Assembly (NCBI GenBank): GCA_018883305.1
Contig: VEQI01000175.1
Coordinates: 1 to 7,127 of the forward strand
DNA from: Limnohabitans sp.
GTDB taxonomy: Bacteria; Pseudomonadota; Gammaproteobacteria; Burkholderiales; Burkholderiaceae_C
DNA: 7,127 bases
Direction: 5' to 3'
Shown here: piece by piece, positions 1 to 6,219 of the stretch
How the letters are laid out: every line of letters begins with the position of its first letter
Position numbering within the stretch: position 1 is the first letter of the stretch
Made by a program: the position numbers and the translations under genes
The notes under the pieces: model-generated
Databases searched by the model: none
What the model saw: the letters and a program-made list of their open reading frames with translations, nothing else
What the model was told of the DNA's origin: nothing

Positions 1-186
1 GTCCATGGTCGTGAGCGTGGCGATGTGCAACGCCTCATCGACGAGTTGACACAGACTTGCGGCCTCTCAGACATGCCGCGTCAGATTTTGTTCTCCCGTC
101 GACGCTTCAAACAGATCGGTGCGCGCCGCTTCAGGCCCCTGACGACTGCGTTCCAAGCGCATGACGACGGAATCTCAGTCCAATGA
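1..186 (+). CDS. C-terminal end of an AsnC/Lrp-like siroheme decarboxylase subunit (NirL-like), partial
   Basis: The first reading frame is open from base 1 to a TGA at 184-186 and encodes the last 61 residues of a protein whose start lies upstream. The C-terminal motif MPRQILFSRRRFKQIGARRF resembles the LFS-R-FKQ-GAR ending of the NirD/L/G/H family, heme d1 biosynthesis proteins that decarboxylate siroheme to didecarboxysiroheme in the cytoplasm. In the usual order nirD-nirL-nirG-nirH-nirJ this position, before a G-H fusion, points to NirL or the L half of a NirDL fusion. The window shows too little to tell these apart, so no symbol is given. The next gene starts 15 bases downstream, so the two are probably co-transcribed. 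Confidence 0.75.
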   Translation, partial: VHGRERGDVQRLIDELTQTCGLSDMPRQILFSRRRFKQIGARRFRPLTTAFQAHDDGISVQ

Positions 187-201
187 CCACGGAGTTTCAG
201 C

Positions 202-1245
202 ATGCTTGAACGCCACGAACTTCGACTGATAGACGCCTTGCATGGAGGTTTTCCTTTGCAAGACCGGCCATTTGCGCAAGTGGGCGCCACGCTGGGCCTG
301 TCCGAAGACGAGGTGATCAGCATGCTGCAACGCCTGCTCCAGCAAGGTGTCCTCACCCGCTTTGGCCCCTTGTTCCAAATAGAACGGGCGGGTGGTCGCT
401 TCGTCCTGGCCGCCATGGAAGTCCCCCAAGACCGCTTTGATGCCGTGGCCGCGCAGATCAACGCCCTGCCGGAAGTGGCCCACAACTACCGACGTGAACA
501 CCGCCTGAACATGTGGTTCGTGGTGGCCGCTGAATCGCACACCGAAGCCGACCACGCCCTGACCCACATCGAAGCCTTGACCGGAATCCCCGTGCTGGCC
601 TTCCCCAAAGAACGCGAATACTTTGTCGAACTGCGCCTGCCCCTGCTGCCACCACACATCACCCCCCCCTCTGTCATTGCGAATGCAGTGAAGCAATCCA
701 CCCCCACTTTTACCCCTATCACCCCCCTCACTCCCTTCGAGCGCTGCCTCCTGCAAGCCACCCAAGCCGGCCTGCCCATCACGCCCGAACCTTATGCCAC
801 CTTGGCCCGCCAACTGGATGTCAGCACCTCCGAGATCCTCCATACGCTCTCAACATTGCTGGCCACCGGCGTGATCCGCCGCATCGGCGCGGTCCCTCAT
901 CACTACCGCTTGGGCTTCACGGCCAACGGCATGAGCGTGTGGGACGTGGACGACGCGCAAGTGGATGCACTGGGTGAGGCCGTGGGCCGCTTGCCGGGCG
1001 TCAGCCATTGCTACCGCCGCCCTCGCCACGCTGCGGTTTGGCCATACAACTTGTTTGCCATGCTGCACGGTCGCAGTCGTGAAGAAGTTCAAGTGCAGGC
1101 CACGCAATTGCGCGCCTTGCTGGGCACGGCATGTCGATCCCATGACATGCTGTTTTCCAGCGCCGTGTTGAAAAAAACAGGCTTGCGGTTGCGCGCCTCC
1201 GCCAGCCCCACCGGTGCGGCAGCCGTCTCTGCCGTGGAAGGATGA
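202..1245 (+). CDS. Fused siroheme decarboxylase subunits (NirG-NirH type), two AsnC/Lrp-like halves in one chain
   Basis: This 347-residue protein is about twice the usual 150-175 residues of a NirD, L, G or H subunit. Residues 1-147 form one half: a winged-helix-like segment (about 4-58), then an AsnC-type domain with the motif EVAHNYRREHRLNMWF (91-106). Residues 178-330 form a second half: a winged-helix-like segment ending GVIRRIGAVPHHYRLGF, then GVSHCYRRPRHAAVWPYNLF (266-285) and an ending with LFSSAVLKKTGLRL. The first half is NirD/NirG-like and the second NirL/NirH-like. The position directly before nirJ favours G-H, although a D-L assignment cannot be excluded from sequence alone. Family role: cytoplasmic decarboxylation of siroheme in heme d1 synthesis, despite the usual annotation as a transcription regulator. 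Residues 148-177 are a Pro/Thr-rich linker holding a repeat-derived segment. The ATG at 202 is supported by GGAG at 191-194. Confidence 0.88.
   Translation: MLERHELRLIDALHGGFPLQDRPFAQVGATLGLSEDEVISMLQRLLQQGVLTRFGPLFQIERAGGRFVLAAMEVPQDRFDAVAAQINALPEVAHNYRREHRLNMWFVVAAESHTEADHALTHIEALTGIPVLAFPKEREYFVELRLPLLPPHITPPSVIANAVKQSTPTFTPITPLTPFERCLLQATQAGLPITPEPYATLARQLDVSTSEILHTLSTLLATGVIRRIGAVPHHYRLGFTANGMSVWDVDDAQVDALGEAVGRLPGVSHCYRRPRHAAVWPYNLFAMLHGRSREEVQVQATQLRALLGTACRSHDMLFSSAVLKKTGLRLRASASPTGAAAVSAVEG
673..699 (+). repeat. Copy of a dispersed GTCATTGCGA...GAAGCAATCC-type short repeat, inserted in frame in the fusion linker
   Basis: The 27 bases begin GTCATTGCGA and end GAAGCAATCC, with inverted ends ATTGC (676-680) and GCAAT (693-697) around a 12-base loop. 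This resembles a short interspersed repeat common in many bacterial genomes, with the consensus GTCATTGCGAG...GAAGCAATCC, which when translated often gives VIAN-VKQS. Here it reads VIANAVKQS (residues 158-166) in frame, between the two domains. Assignment to that family is from memory; the hairpin ends are seen directly. The copy number in this genome is unknown. Confidence 0.6.
1236..1242 (+). promoter_or_regulatory. Ribosome binding site for nirJ, lying in the end of the upstream gene
   Basis: GGAAGGA sits 9 bases before the ATG at 1252 and immediately before the TGA of the nirG-nirH fusion (1243-1245). This supports the 1252 start over the internal ATG at 1390 and suggests translational coupling. 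Confidence 0.65.
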
Positions 1246-1251
1246 ATCGCC

Positions 1252-2556
1252 ATGTTTCGCGTCACTCAATACATGCGTGAATTGGCGTTGGCCCAATCAC
1301 ATGGACACTACCCTGCACCGCGCAGACACGTGCCTGCCGGTGCTGAGCGAGGCCCTGATTCCAGCAGCCCGGTGGGACGACAGGCAGCCATGGGCCAACG
1401 CTTGAGCGGCCCCGTGGTGATCTGGAATCTGATTCGCCGCTGCAACCTCACCTGCAAGCACTGCTATGCACAATCCGCAGATCATGACTACGCCGGGGAG
1501 TTGAGCACCCCCGAGGTGTTTGGCGTGATGGATGACCTGCGCGACTTTGGCGTGCCGGTGCTCATTCTTTCGGGCGGCGAACCCTTGCTGCGTCCCGACA
1601 TCTTCGAGATTGCCCACCGCGCCAAAGCCATGGGCTTTTACACCAGCTTGTCCACCAATGGCACGATGATTGACACGACCCTGGCAGATCGCATTGCCGA
1701 GGTGGACTTTGATTACGTGGGCATCAGCCTGGATGGTTTGCGCGAGACACATGACAAATTCCGCCGCCTGCAGGGCGCTTTTGACCGCAGTTTGGCTGCC
1801 TTGCGGCTTTTGAACGCGCGGGGCATCAAGACGGGGTTGCGCTTCACCATGACCGCTCTGAACGCCCATGACTTTCCGGCCTTGCTGGACTTGATGCGAA
1901 CCGAGCGTGTGCAGAAGTTTTATTTCTCCCACCTGAACTACGCCGGGCGTGGCAATACACATCGCGGCAAGGATGCGCAGCACCTGGCCACACGAGAAGC
2001 CATGGACCTGCTGTTTGATCGTGCATGGGCCGCCGCGTGTGACGGACTGGACGAAGAATTCGTCACTGGCAATAACGATGCCGATGGCCCTTACCTGCTG
2101 CAATGGTTGGCACGTCGTCACCCCGAACTGGCGCAGCGCTTTGGTGCCGATGTGCGCACACGTCTGGTGGCCTGGGGCGGGAATTCCAGTGGCGTGCAAG
2201 TGGCCAATATCGACAACCTGGGGCACGTGCACCCAGACACCATGTGGTGGCACCACGACTTGGGGTGCGTGCGTGATCGGCCCTTCTCCACCATTTGGCA
2301 AGACACCTCCGACCCACTCATGGCGGGCTTGAAAGCGCGTCCCAGAAACGTGGGTGGACGCTGTGCCACCTGCCAAGACTTTGACATCTGCGGTGGCAAC
2401 ACGCGGGTGCGCGCACAGCAACTTTACGGCGACCCCTGGGCCGAAGATCCCGGGTGCTATCTGGCGGATGAGGAGATCGGATGCGTGTCCACGCCAACCA
2501 GTCGTTCTGTCGCCATGAAGCGGCGCATCATCCCACTGGAGGTGCACGATGTTTAA
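1252..2556 (+). CDS. nirJ: Heme d1 biosynthesis radical SAM protein NirJ
   Basis: NirJ is a radical S-adenosylmethionine enzyme that removes the propionate side chains of didecarboxysiroheme and installs the oxo groups on the way to heme d1, in the cytoplasm. The radical SAM motif CNLTCKHC places the iron-sulfur cysteines at 64, 68 and 71. It is followed by the SAM-binding SGGEP at 107-111 and STNGT at 134-138. The C-terminal SPASM-like region has Cys339, 371, 374, 380 and 402 (CATCQDFDIC and DPGCYL) for an auxiliary cluster. The segment GNNDADGPYLLQW and the WGGNSSGVQVANIDNLG stretch are typical of NirJ. At 434 residues it is longer than the roughly 390 I recall for Pseudomonas NirJ. The extra length is an Arg/Pro/Ser-rich stretch (about 18-50) before the catalytic domain and about 24 residues at the C terminus. 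The start MFRVTQYMREL matches the family's usual opening. Its last 8 bases overlap nirN. Confidence 0.95.
   Translation: MFRVTQYMRELALAQSHGHYPAPRRHVPAGAERGPDSSSPVGRQAAMGQRLSGPVVIWNLIRRCNLTCKHCYAQSADHDYAGELSTPEVFGVMDDLRDFGVPVLILSGGEPLLRPDIFEIAHRAKAMGFYTSLSTNGTMIDTTLADRIAEVDFDYVGISLDGLRETHDKFRRLQGAFDRSLAALRLLNARGIKTGLRFTMTALNAHDFPALLDLMRTERVQKFYFSHLNYAGRGNTHRGKDAQHLATREAMDLLFDRAWAAACDGLDEEFVTGNNDADGPYLLQWLARRHPELAQRFGADVRTRLVAWGGNSSGVQVANIDNLGHVHPDTMWWHHDLGCVRDRPFSTIWQDTSDPLMAGLKARPRNVGGRCATCQDFDICGGNTRVRAQQLYGDPWAEDPGCYLADEEIGCVSTPTSRSVAMKRRIIPLEVHDV
2538..2542 (+). promoter_or_regulatory. Ribosome binding site for nirN inside the nirJ coding region
   Basis: A consensus GGAGG lies 6 bases before the nirN ATG at 2549, which itself overlaps the nirJ stop (TAA at 2554-2556). 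This fixes the nirN start and indicates coupled translation of nirJ and nirN. Confidence 0.75.
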
Positions 2557-3397
2557 TCGTCTATGCCGCTGGCGCGGTGGCCGTGCATGGCTGGCTGGTT
2601 GGTTGGCCCTCATGTCTTGGATGAACGTGGTGTGGGCGCAGTCCAGACCGGCCCCTGAGCTGTATCAACAACATTGCGCCAGTTGTCATGGCGAGCAGCG
2701 CATTGGTTTGATGGGGCCGGCTCTGTTGCCTGAAAGCCTGGAGCGACTACGTCCTGCTGAGGCGCTCAAGGTCATCACCCAGGGGCGAACAGCCACGCAA
2801 ATGCCTGCCTTCGAGGGGCTGCTCTCCCCTGAGGACATCCGCGCGCTGGGCACGTTCATCTACACGCCACTCACGACCGCACCGCAGTGGACAGACGCGG
2901 ACATTCGTCAGTCACGTCTGCAGCCACCCACGCCGGCGAGTTTGTCGGATAAGCCTGTTTGGTCAGCCGACCCCATGAATCTCTTTGTGGTGGTGGAGGG
3001 CGGTGACCATCATGTGTCGTTGGTGGATGGGGACCGCTTTGAATCCATCCACCGATTCCCCACGCGATATGCCTTGCATGGCGGCCCCAAATTCACGCCC
3101 GATGGGCGCTACGTCTTCTTCGGTTCCCGCGACGGCTGGATCACCAAATACGATTTATGGAATTTGCGTGTGGTGGCGGAGGTGCGTGCTGGCCTCAATA
3201 TGCGCAATGTGGCGGTCAGTGCCGATGGCCGTTGGGTGATGGCTGCCAATTACCTGCCCCATACCGTGGTGCTATTTGACGCTGATCTGATGTGGGTGAA
3301 GACCTTGCCAGCTGTCTCGCAAGACGGCAAGCAGAGCTCGCGCGTGTCTGCCGTGTATGACGCGGCGCCCCGCAAGAGCTTTGTGGTGGCCCTCTAG
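2549..3397 (+). CDS. Truncated NirN N-terminal product: signal peptide, cytochrome c domain, first propeller blades
   Basis: If the amber codon is read as stop, the translated product is 282 residues. It would be exported and could bind heme c through CASCH, but would carry only part of the d1-binding propeller. The break falls inside the propeller rather than at the boundary between the two domains, so this is unlikely to be a natural domain split. A stable, active d1-binding protein is not expected. Confidence 0.6.
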   Translation: MFNRLCRWRGGRAWLAGWLALMSWMNVVWAQSRPAPELYQQHCASCHGEQRIGLMGPALLPESLERLRPAEALKVITQGRTATQMPAFEGLLSPEDIRALGTFIYTPLTTAPQWTDADIRQSRLQPPTPASLSDKPVWSADPMNLFVVVEGGDHHVSLVDGDRFESIHRFPTRYALHGGPKFTPDGRYVFFGSRDGWITKYDLWNLRVVAEVRAGLNMRNVAVSADGRWVMAANYLPHTVVLFDADLMWVKTLPAVSQDGKQSSRVSAVYDAAPRKSFVVAL

Positions 3398-3400
3398 GAC

Positions 3401-4141
3401 ATGCCCGAGCTGTGGGAGATTTCCTACGACCCCCAGGCTGCGCCCCTCTTTGACGGCTTGGTGCACGACTACCGCATGGGGGAAGGCATTCCCAAACCGG
3501 GCTTTCATAATGTCCGCCGCACATTGCTGGAAGAACCACTGGATGATTTCTTTTTCGATCAGTCTTATCGCCATGCGCTGGGGGCTTCGCGGCCCAAGGC
3601 CGATGGTCAGGCCCGCGCCCAGGTGGTCAACCTGGATGTGCGACGCAAGATTGCCGATTTGCCGTTGGCGGGCATGCCCCACCTGGGCTCGGGCATCACC
3701 TGGTCCTGGGAGGGCACCACGGTGCTGGCCAGCCCCAACTTGAAGGGGCAGGGCATTGATGTGATTGACATGAAGGACTGGAAGCGCGTTCGCACCATTC
3801 CCGTGCCTGGCCCCGGTTTTTTCATGCGCAGTCACGAGAACAGCCGGTACGCCTGGACGGATTCCATGATGAGTCCGCAAGCCAAGGACACGCTCACCAT
3901 CATTGATAAAACCACCCTGGAGCCCGTGGCCAGTGTCAAAGAGCCGGGCAAGACGCTGGCGCACATCGAATTCACCAAGGACGGCCGCTACGCCCTGGCC
4001 AGCGTGTGGGAGATGGATGGCGCGCTGGTGGTTTACGACGCGCAGACGCTGAGGGAAGTCAAGCGATTACCCATGCGCAAGCCCGTGGGCAAGTACAACC
4101 TGTGGAACAAAATCACGCGCTCTGAAGGCACATCGCACTGA
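3401..4141 (+). pseudogene. C-terminal NirN remnant downstream of the amber stop
   Basis: This is 246 codons from an ATG only three bases after the TAG, in the same frame as nirN, starting MPELWEISYD and ending LWNKITRSEGTSH. It contains the remaining propeller blades, for example TWSWEGTTVLASPNLKGQG and HIEFTKDGRYALASVWEMDG. Termination-reinitiation at this ATG is possible. There is no convincing Shine-Dalgarno sequence and no signal peptide, so any product would stay in the cytoplasm. It is best treated as part of nirN, not as a separate gene. Confidence 0.6.
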
Positions 4142-4194
4142 TCGGTGAAGGCGCTAAGCGACCTGAGCTTTGATCGTGACACCACATACATCTC

Positions 4195-4208
4195 TTGATT
4201 TATTTAAA
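4195..4208 (+). promoter_or_regulatory. Weak second FNR/DNR-like half-palindrome upstream of norC
   Basis: TTGAT-TTAT-TTAAA has one perfect half-site and two mismatches in the other half relative to TTGAT-N4-ATCAA. Its centre would lie near -78.5 from the predicted start. It sits in AT-rich DNA, so chance is a real alternative. Confidence 0.2.
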
Positions 4209-4212
4209 AAGA

Positions 4213-4227
4213 TTCAAACAAATTGAA
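4213..4227. repeat. Short inverted repeat TTCAA-N5-TTGAA upstream of the norC promoter
   Basis: Perfect 5-base arms separated by ACAAA lie just upstream of the FNR/DNR box, centred about 60 bases before the predicted transcription start. It has no T-tract, so it is not a terminator. It may be a weak binding site for another regulator or simply chance in AT-rich DNA. Confidence 0.2.
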
Positions 4228-4231
4228 CCTA

Positions 4232-4245
4232 TTGATGTGCATCAA
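4232..4245 (+). promoter_or_regulatory. Perfect FNR/ANR/DNR-type activator box upstream of norC
   Basis: TTGATGTGCATCAA matches the TTGAT-N4-ATCAA consensus at all ten defined positions. Its centre falls 41.5 bases before the predicted transcription start, the class II spacing at which FNR/CRP-family activators contact RNA polymerase. In denitrifiers such boxes are used by low-oxygen (FNR/ANR) and NO-responsive (DNR/NNR) regulators; which one acts here cannot be told from the site. Confidence 0.88.
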
Positions 4246-4264
4246 ACCTGACTGCGCATCGCAT

Positions 4265-4280
4265 TGCTATCTTCCCTTCA
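4265..4280 (+). promoter_or_regulatory. Predicted norC core promoter: extended -10 and transcription start
   Basis: TGC-TATCTT (4265-4273) fits an extended -10 element. A start at A4280, seven bases beyond it, puts the activator box at exactly -41.5 and leaves a 23-base leader before norC. No good -35 is visible, as expected for an activator-dependent promoter. The start site is inferred. Confidence 0.6.
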
Positions 4281-4302
4281 CACGCTTTAACCGAGGACTG
4301 AC

Positions 4303-4728
4303 ATGAAACAAGGCTTTACCAGTCAAACGGCGCGCAACATTTTTTACGGCGGCACGGTGTTCTTCGTGCTGCTGTTTGCGGCGCTGATCTTCCACACCGA
4401 GACCCGCATCCCCGCGCGCTCCAAATCCGCCGAACTCACGCCGGCGGTGGCACGTGGCAAGCATGTGTGGGAGACCCGCAATTGCATCGGTTGTCATACC
4501 TTGCTGGGGGAGGGCGCTTACTTTGCCCCGGAGTTGGGCAATGTGTACCAGCGTCGCGGACCCGAGTTCATCAAGGCCTGGATGCAGGCCCAGCCCACCG
4601 GCACGCCGGGTCGGCGTCAGATGCCGCAGTTCCACCTCAACGAGCAGCAGTTGCAAGACCTGGTCGAGTTCCTGAAGTGGACCAACGGTGTGGACACCGA
4701 AAAGTGGCCACCCAACATCGAGGGCTGA
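4303..4728 (+). CDS. norC: Nitric oxide reductase cytochrome c subunit NorC
   Basis: NorC is the membrane-anchored c-type cytochrome of cytochrome c-dependent NO reductase. It passes electrons from periplasmic donors to NorB. The 141-residue protein is about the usual size. A single uncleaved membrane segment spans about 14-31. The periplasmic domain has the heme c motif CIGCH (61-65) within the characteristic ETRNCIGCHTLLGEGAYFAPELGNVY, and axial ligand Met107 (RQMPQF). The C-terminal LVEFLKWTNGVDTEKWPPN is typical of the family. The ATG at 4303 is preceded by GAGGA at 4293-4297, five bases away. It is the first gene behind the FNR/DNR-type promoter, and norB follows after 45 bases. Confidence 0.97.
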   Translation: MKQGFTSQTARNIFYGGTVFFVLLFAALIFHTETRIPARSKSAELTPAVARGKHVWETRNCIGCHTLLGEGAYFAPELGNVYQRRGPEFIKAWMQAQPTGTPGRRQMPQFHLNEQQLQDLVEFLKWTNGVDTEKWPPNIEG

Positions 4729-4760
4729 GCGTCTACGCCCGCCGCACCCATCATCCAACC

Positions 4761-4765
4761 AGAGG
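4761..4765 (+). promoter_or_regulatory. Ribosome binding site for norB
   Basis: AGAGG lies 8 bases before the ATG at 4774 and supports that start. The 45-base norC-norB gap contains no evident hairpin or promoter. Confidence 0.55.
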
Positions 4766-4773
4766 CTATTGAC

Positions 4774-6195
4774 ATGCAAACCGCATTGACCAAATACACC
4801 TCCCAGTCGGTGGCGAAGCTCTACTTCATTGCCGCCTTGGGGCTCTTCACTGGGCAGATCATCTTCGGCATCACGCTGGGTCTGCAATACCTGATCGGGG
4901 ACTTGATGTTCCCGGCTATTCCGTTCAACGTGGCCCGCATGGTACACACCAATCTGCTGATTGTGTGGCTGTTGTTTGGCTTCATGGGGTCGGCTTATTA
5001 CCTTATCCCCGAGGAAAGTGAGACAGAGCTCTACAGTCCCTTCCTGGCCAAACTGCTGTTCTGGATTTTCCTGGTAGCGGGCGCGGCCACCATCCTGGGC
5101 TATTTACTGGTGCCCTACGCCACGCTGGCCGAGATGACGGGCAACAACCTGTTAGCCACCATGGGACGGGAATTCCTGGAGCAACCCTTGCCAACCAAAG
5201 TGGGCATCGTGATTGTGGCGCTGGGGTTCTTGTTCAACATTTCCATGACGGTGTTGAAAGGTCGCAAGACCGCCATCTCCCTGGTGCTGCTGATGGGCCT
5301 GTGGGGGTTGGCGTTGATGTTCCTGTTCAGCTTCGTCAATCCCAGCAACCTGGTGCGTGACAAGATGTACTGGTGGTTTGTGGTGCACCTGTGGGTGGAG
5401 GGGACCTGGGAGTTGATCCTGGGCGCGATCCTGGCCTTCGTGCTGGTGAAAACCACGGGCGTGGACCGCGAGGTGATCGACAAGTGGCTGTACATGATCA
5501 TCACCTTCGCGCTTGTCACCGGCATTTTGGGCACGGGTCATCACTTCTACTTCATCGGTTTGCCGGGTTACTGGCAGTGGGTGGGCAGTGTGTTCTCCGC
5601 GCTGGAACCGGTTCCCTTCTTCATGATGACGTTGTTTGCTTTCAACATGGTGCAACGCCGCCGTCGTGAACATCCCAACCAGGCGGCCGTGTTATGGGCA
5701 GTGGGCACTGCAGTGATGGGCTTCCTGGGCGCGGGCCTGTGGGGCTTCATTCATACCCTGAGCCCGGTGAACTACTACACGCATGGCAGCCAGATCACGG
5801 CCGCCCACGGTCACCTGGCGTTCTACGGGGCGTATGTGCTGGTGGTGATTGCCATGATCAGCTACGCCATGCCCATCTTGCGTGGGCGTGAGGCCAATTC
5901 GCAACGCGCTCAAAGCTATGAAATGTGGAGCTTCTGGATCATGACCATCAGCATGGGTGTGATGGTGCTGGCCCTCACGGGGGCGGGCATTCTGCAGGTG
6001 TGGCTGCAACGCATGCCCACCGAAGGCGCCATGCCCTTCATGGCCACGCAAGACCAGTTGCGGTTCTTCTACTGGCTGCGTCTCTACGGTGGCCTGGGCT
6101 TCCTGGTGGGCTTGATCACGTATCTCGCCAGCTTCTGGGTGGGGACCGGTGCCTCGCAACCCGGGCAGACCCGTGCCAACCTGCAACGGGCTTGA
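4774..6195 (+). CDS. norB: Nitric oxide reductase catalytic subunit NorB (cNOR type)
   Basis: NorB is the integral membrane subunit that reduces two NO to N2O at a heme b3-FeB centre. It belongs to the heme-copper oxidase superfamily. The 473-residue length is normal, with about twelve hydrophobic segments. Expected ligands are all present: His58 (ARMVHTN) and His347 for low-spin heme b; His345 for heme b3 (AAHGHLAFYG); His205 (VVHLWVEGTWE), His256 and His257 (GTGHHFYF) for FeB. The glutamates linked to the NO site and proton delivery, Glu209, Glu213 and Glu278 (SALEPVPF), are also intact. Numbering runs two below Pseudomonas aeruginosa NorB as I recall it. There is no N-terminal quinol-oxidase extension, so with norC this is a cytochrome c-type enzyme, not qNOR. 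It should be fully active. Confidence 0.98.
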   Translation: MQTALTKYTSQSVAKLYFIAALGLFTGQIIFGITLGLQYLIGDLMFPAIPFNVARMVHTNLLIVWLLFGFMGSAYYLIPEESETELYSPFLAKLLFWIFLVAGAATILGYLLVPYATLAEMTGNNLLATMGREFLEQPLPTKVGIVIVALGFLFNISMTVLKGRKTAISLVLLMGLWGLALMFLFSFVNPSNLVRDKMYWWFVVHLWVEGTWELILGAILAFVLVKTTGVDREVIDKWLYMIITFALVTGILGTGHHFYFIGLPGYWQWVGSVFSALEPVPFFMMTLFAFNMVQRRRREHPNQAAVLWAVGTAVMGFLGAGLWGFIHTLSPVNYYTHGSQITAAHGHLAFYGAYVLVVIAMISYAMPILRGREANSQRAQSYEMWSFWIMTISMGVMVLALTGAGILQVWLQRMPTEGAMPFMATQDQLRFFYWLRLYGGLGFLVGLITYLASFWVGTGASQPGQTRANLQRA

Positions 6196-6219
6196 TAGGT
6201 TCACCACAGGTCACGCATC

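Larger units (their letters stand above)
2549..4141 (+). pseudogene. nirN: nirN (dihydro-heme d1 dehydrogenase, cytochrome c plus d1 propeller) interrupted by one in-frame amber codon
   Basis: NirN is a periplasmic c-type cytochrome related to NirS. In Pseudomonas it carries out the last step of heme d1 synthesis, oxidising dihydro-heme d1 by introducing the acrylate double bond. The frame gives a Sec-type signal peptide (residues 1-30, cleavage near VWA-QS) and a cytochrome c domain with heme motif CASCH (43-47) and likely ligand Met85 (QMPAF). From about residue 130 it gives a d1-type beta-propeller with blades such as HGGPKFTPDGRYVFFGSRDG and AVSADGRWVMAANY. Codon 283 (3395-3397) is TAG where I would expect a sense codon in a conserved FVVAL-x-D-PE-WEISYD stretch. 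The same frame then continues, recognisably NirN, to TGA at 4139-4141, giving 530 codon positions in all. There is no frameshift or deletion. An AAG-to-TAG change is the simplest origin. A real recent mutation, a sequence error or readthrough cannot be separated here. Confidence 0.85.
4142..4231. other. Intergenic segment between nirN and the norC activator box
   Basis: These 90 bases lie between the nirN stop and the FNR/DNR box. The first 40 are of ordinary composition; 4184-4231 is markedly AT-rich with an A-tract at 4206-4210. I see no gene, RNA or convincing rho-independent terminator, so nir transcription may read through into nor. Confidence 0.5.

Noticed and set aside
202..1245. Reading the fused gene as an AsnC/Lrp transcription regulator
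   Set aside because: The helix-turn-helix-like parts are a shared fold. The HNYRREHRLNMWF and SHCYRRPRH motifs and the position before nirJ place it with the siroheme decarboxylases.
1297..2613. Long open frame on the minus strand opposite nirJ
   Set aside because: It is antisense to a gene with clear family motifs and its translation is His/Gln/Ala-rich without any recognisable domain, as expected for a shadow frame in GC-rich DNA.
3395..3397. Pyrrolysine or other programmed recoding at the amber codon
   Set aside because: No precedent is known for NirN, and nothing resembling a recoding hairpin or special context was noticed around the codon; a point mutation or sequence error is simpler.
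3272..3964. Open frame on the minus strand opposite the nirN break
   Set aside because: It has no recognisable motifs and no ribosome site that I can see. The plus strand clearly encodes NirN on both sides of the stop, so a replacement gene is not supported.
4151..4166. Possible terminator hairpin AGGCGCT-A-AGCGACCT after nirN
   Set aside because: The loop would be a single base with a bulge in the stem, and no T-tract follows, so it is not a credible rho-independent terminator.
4170..4183. Third FNR-like site beginning TTGAT at 4170
   Set aside because: Only the left half matches; the right half ACACC shares one of five bases with ATCAA.
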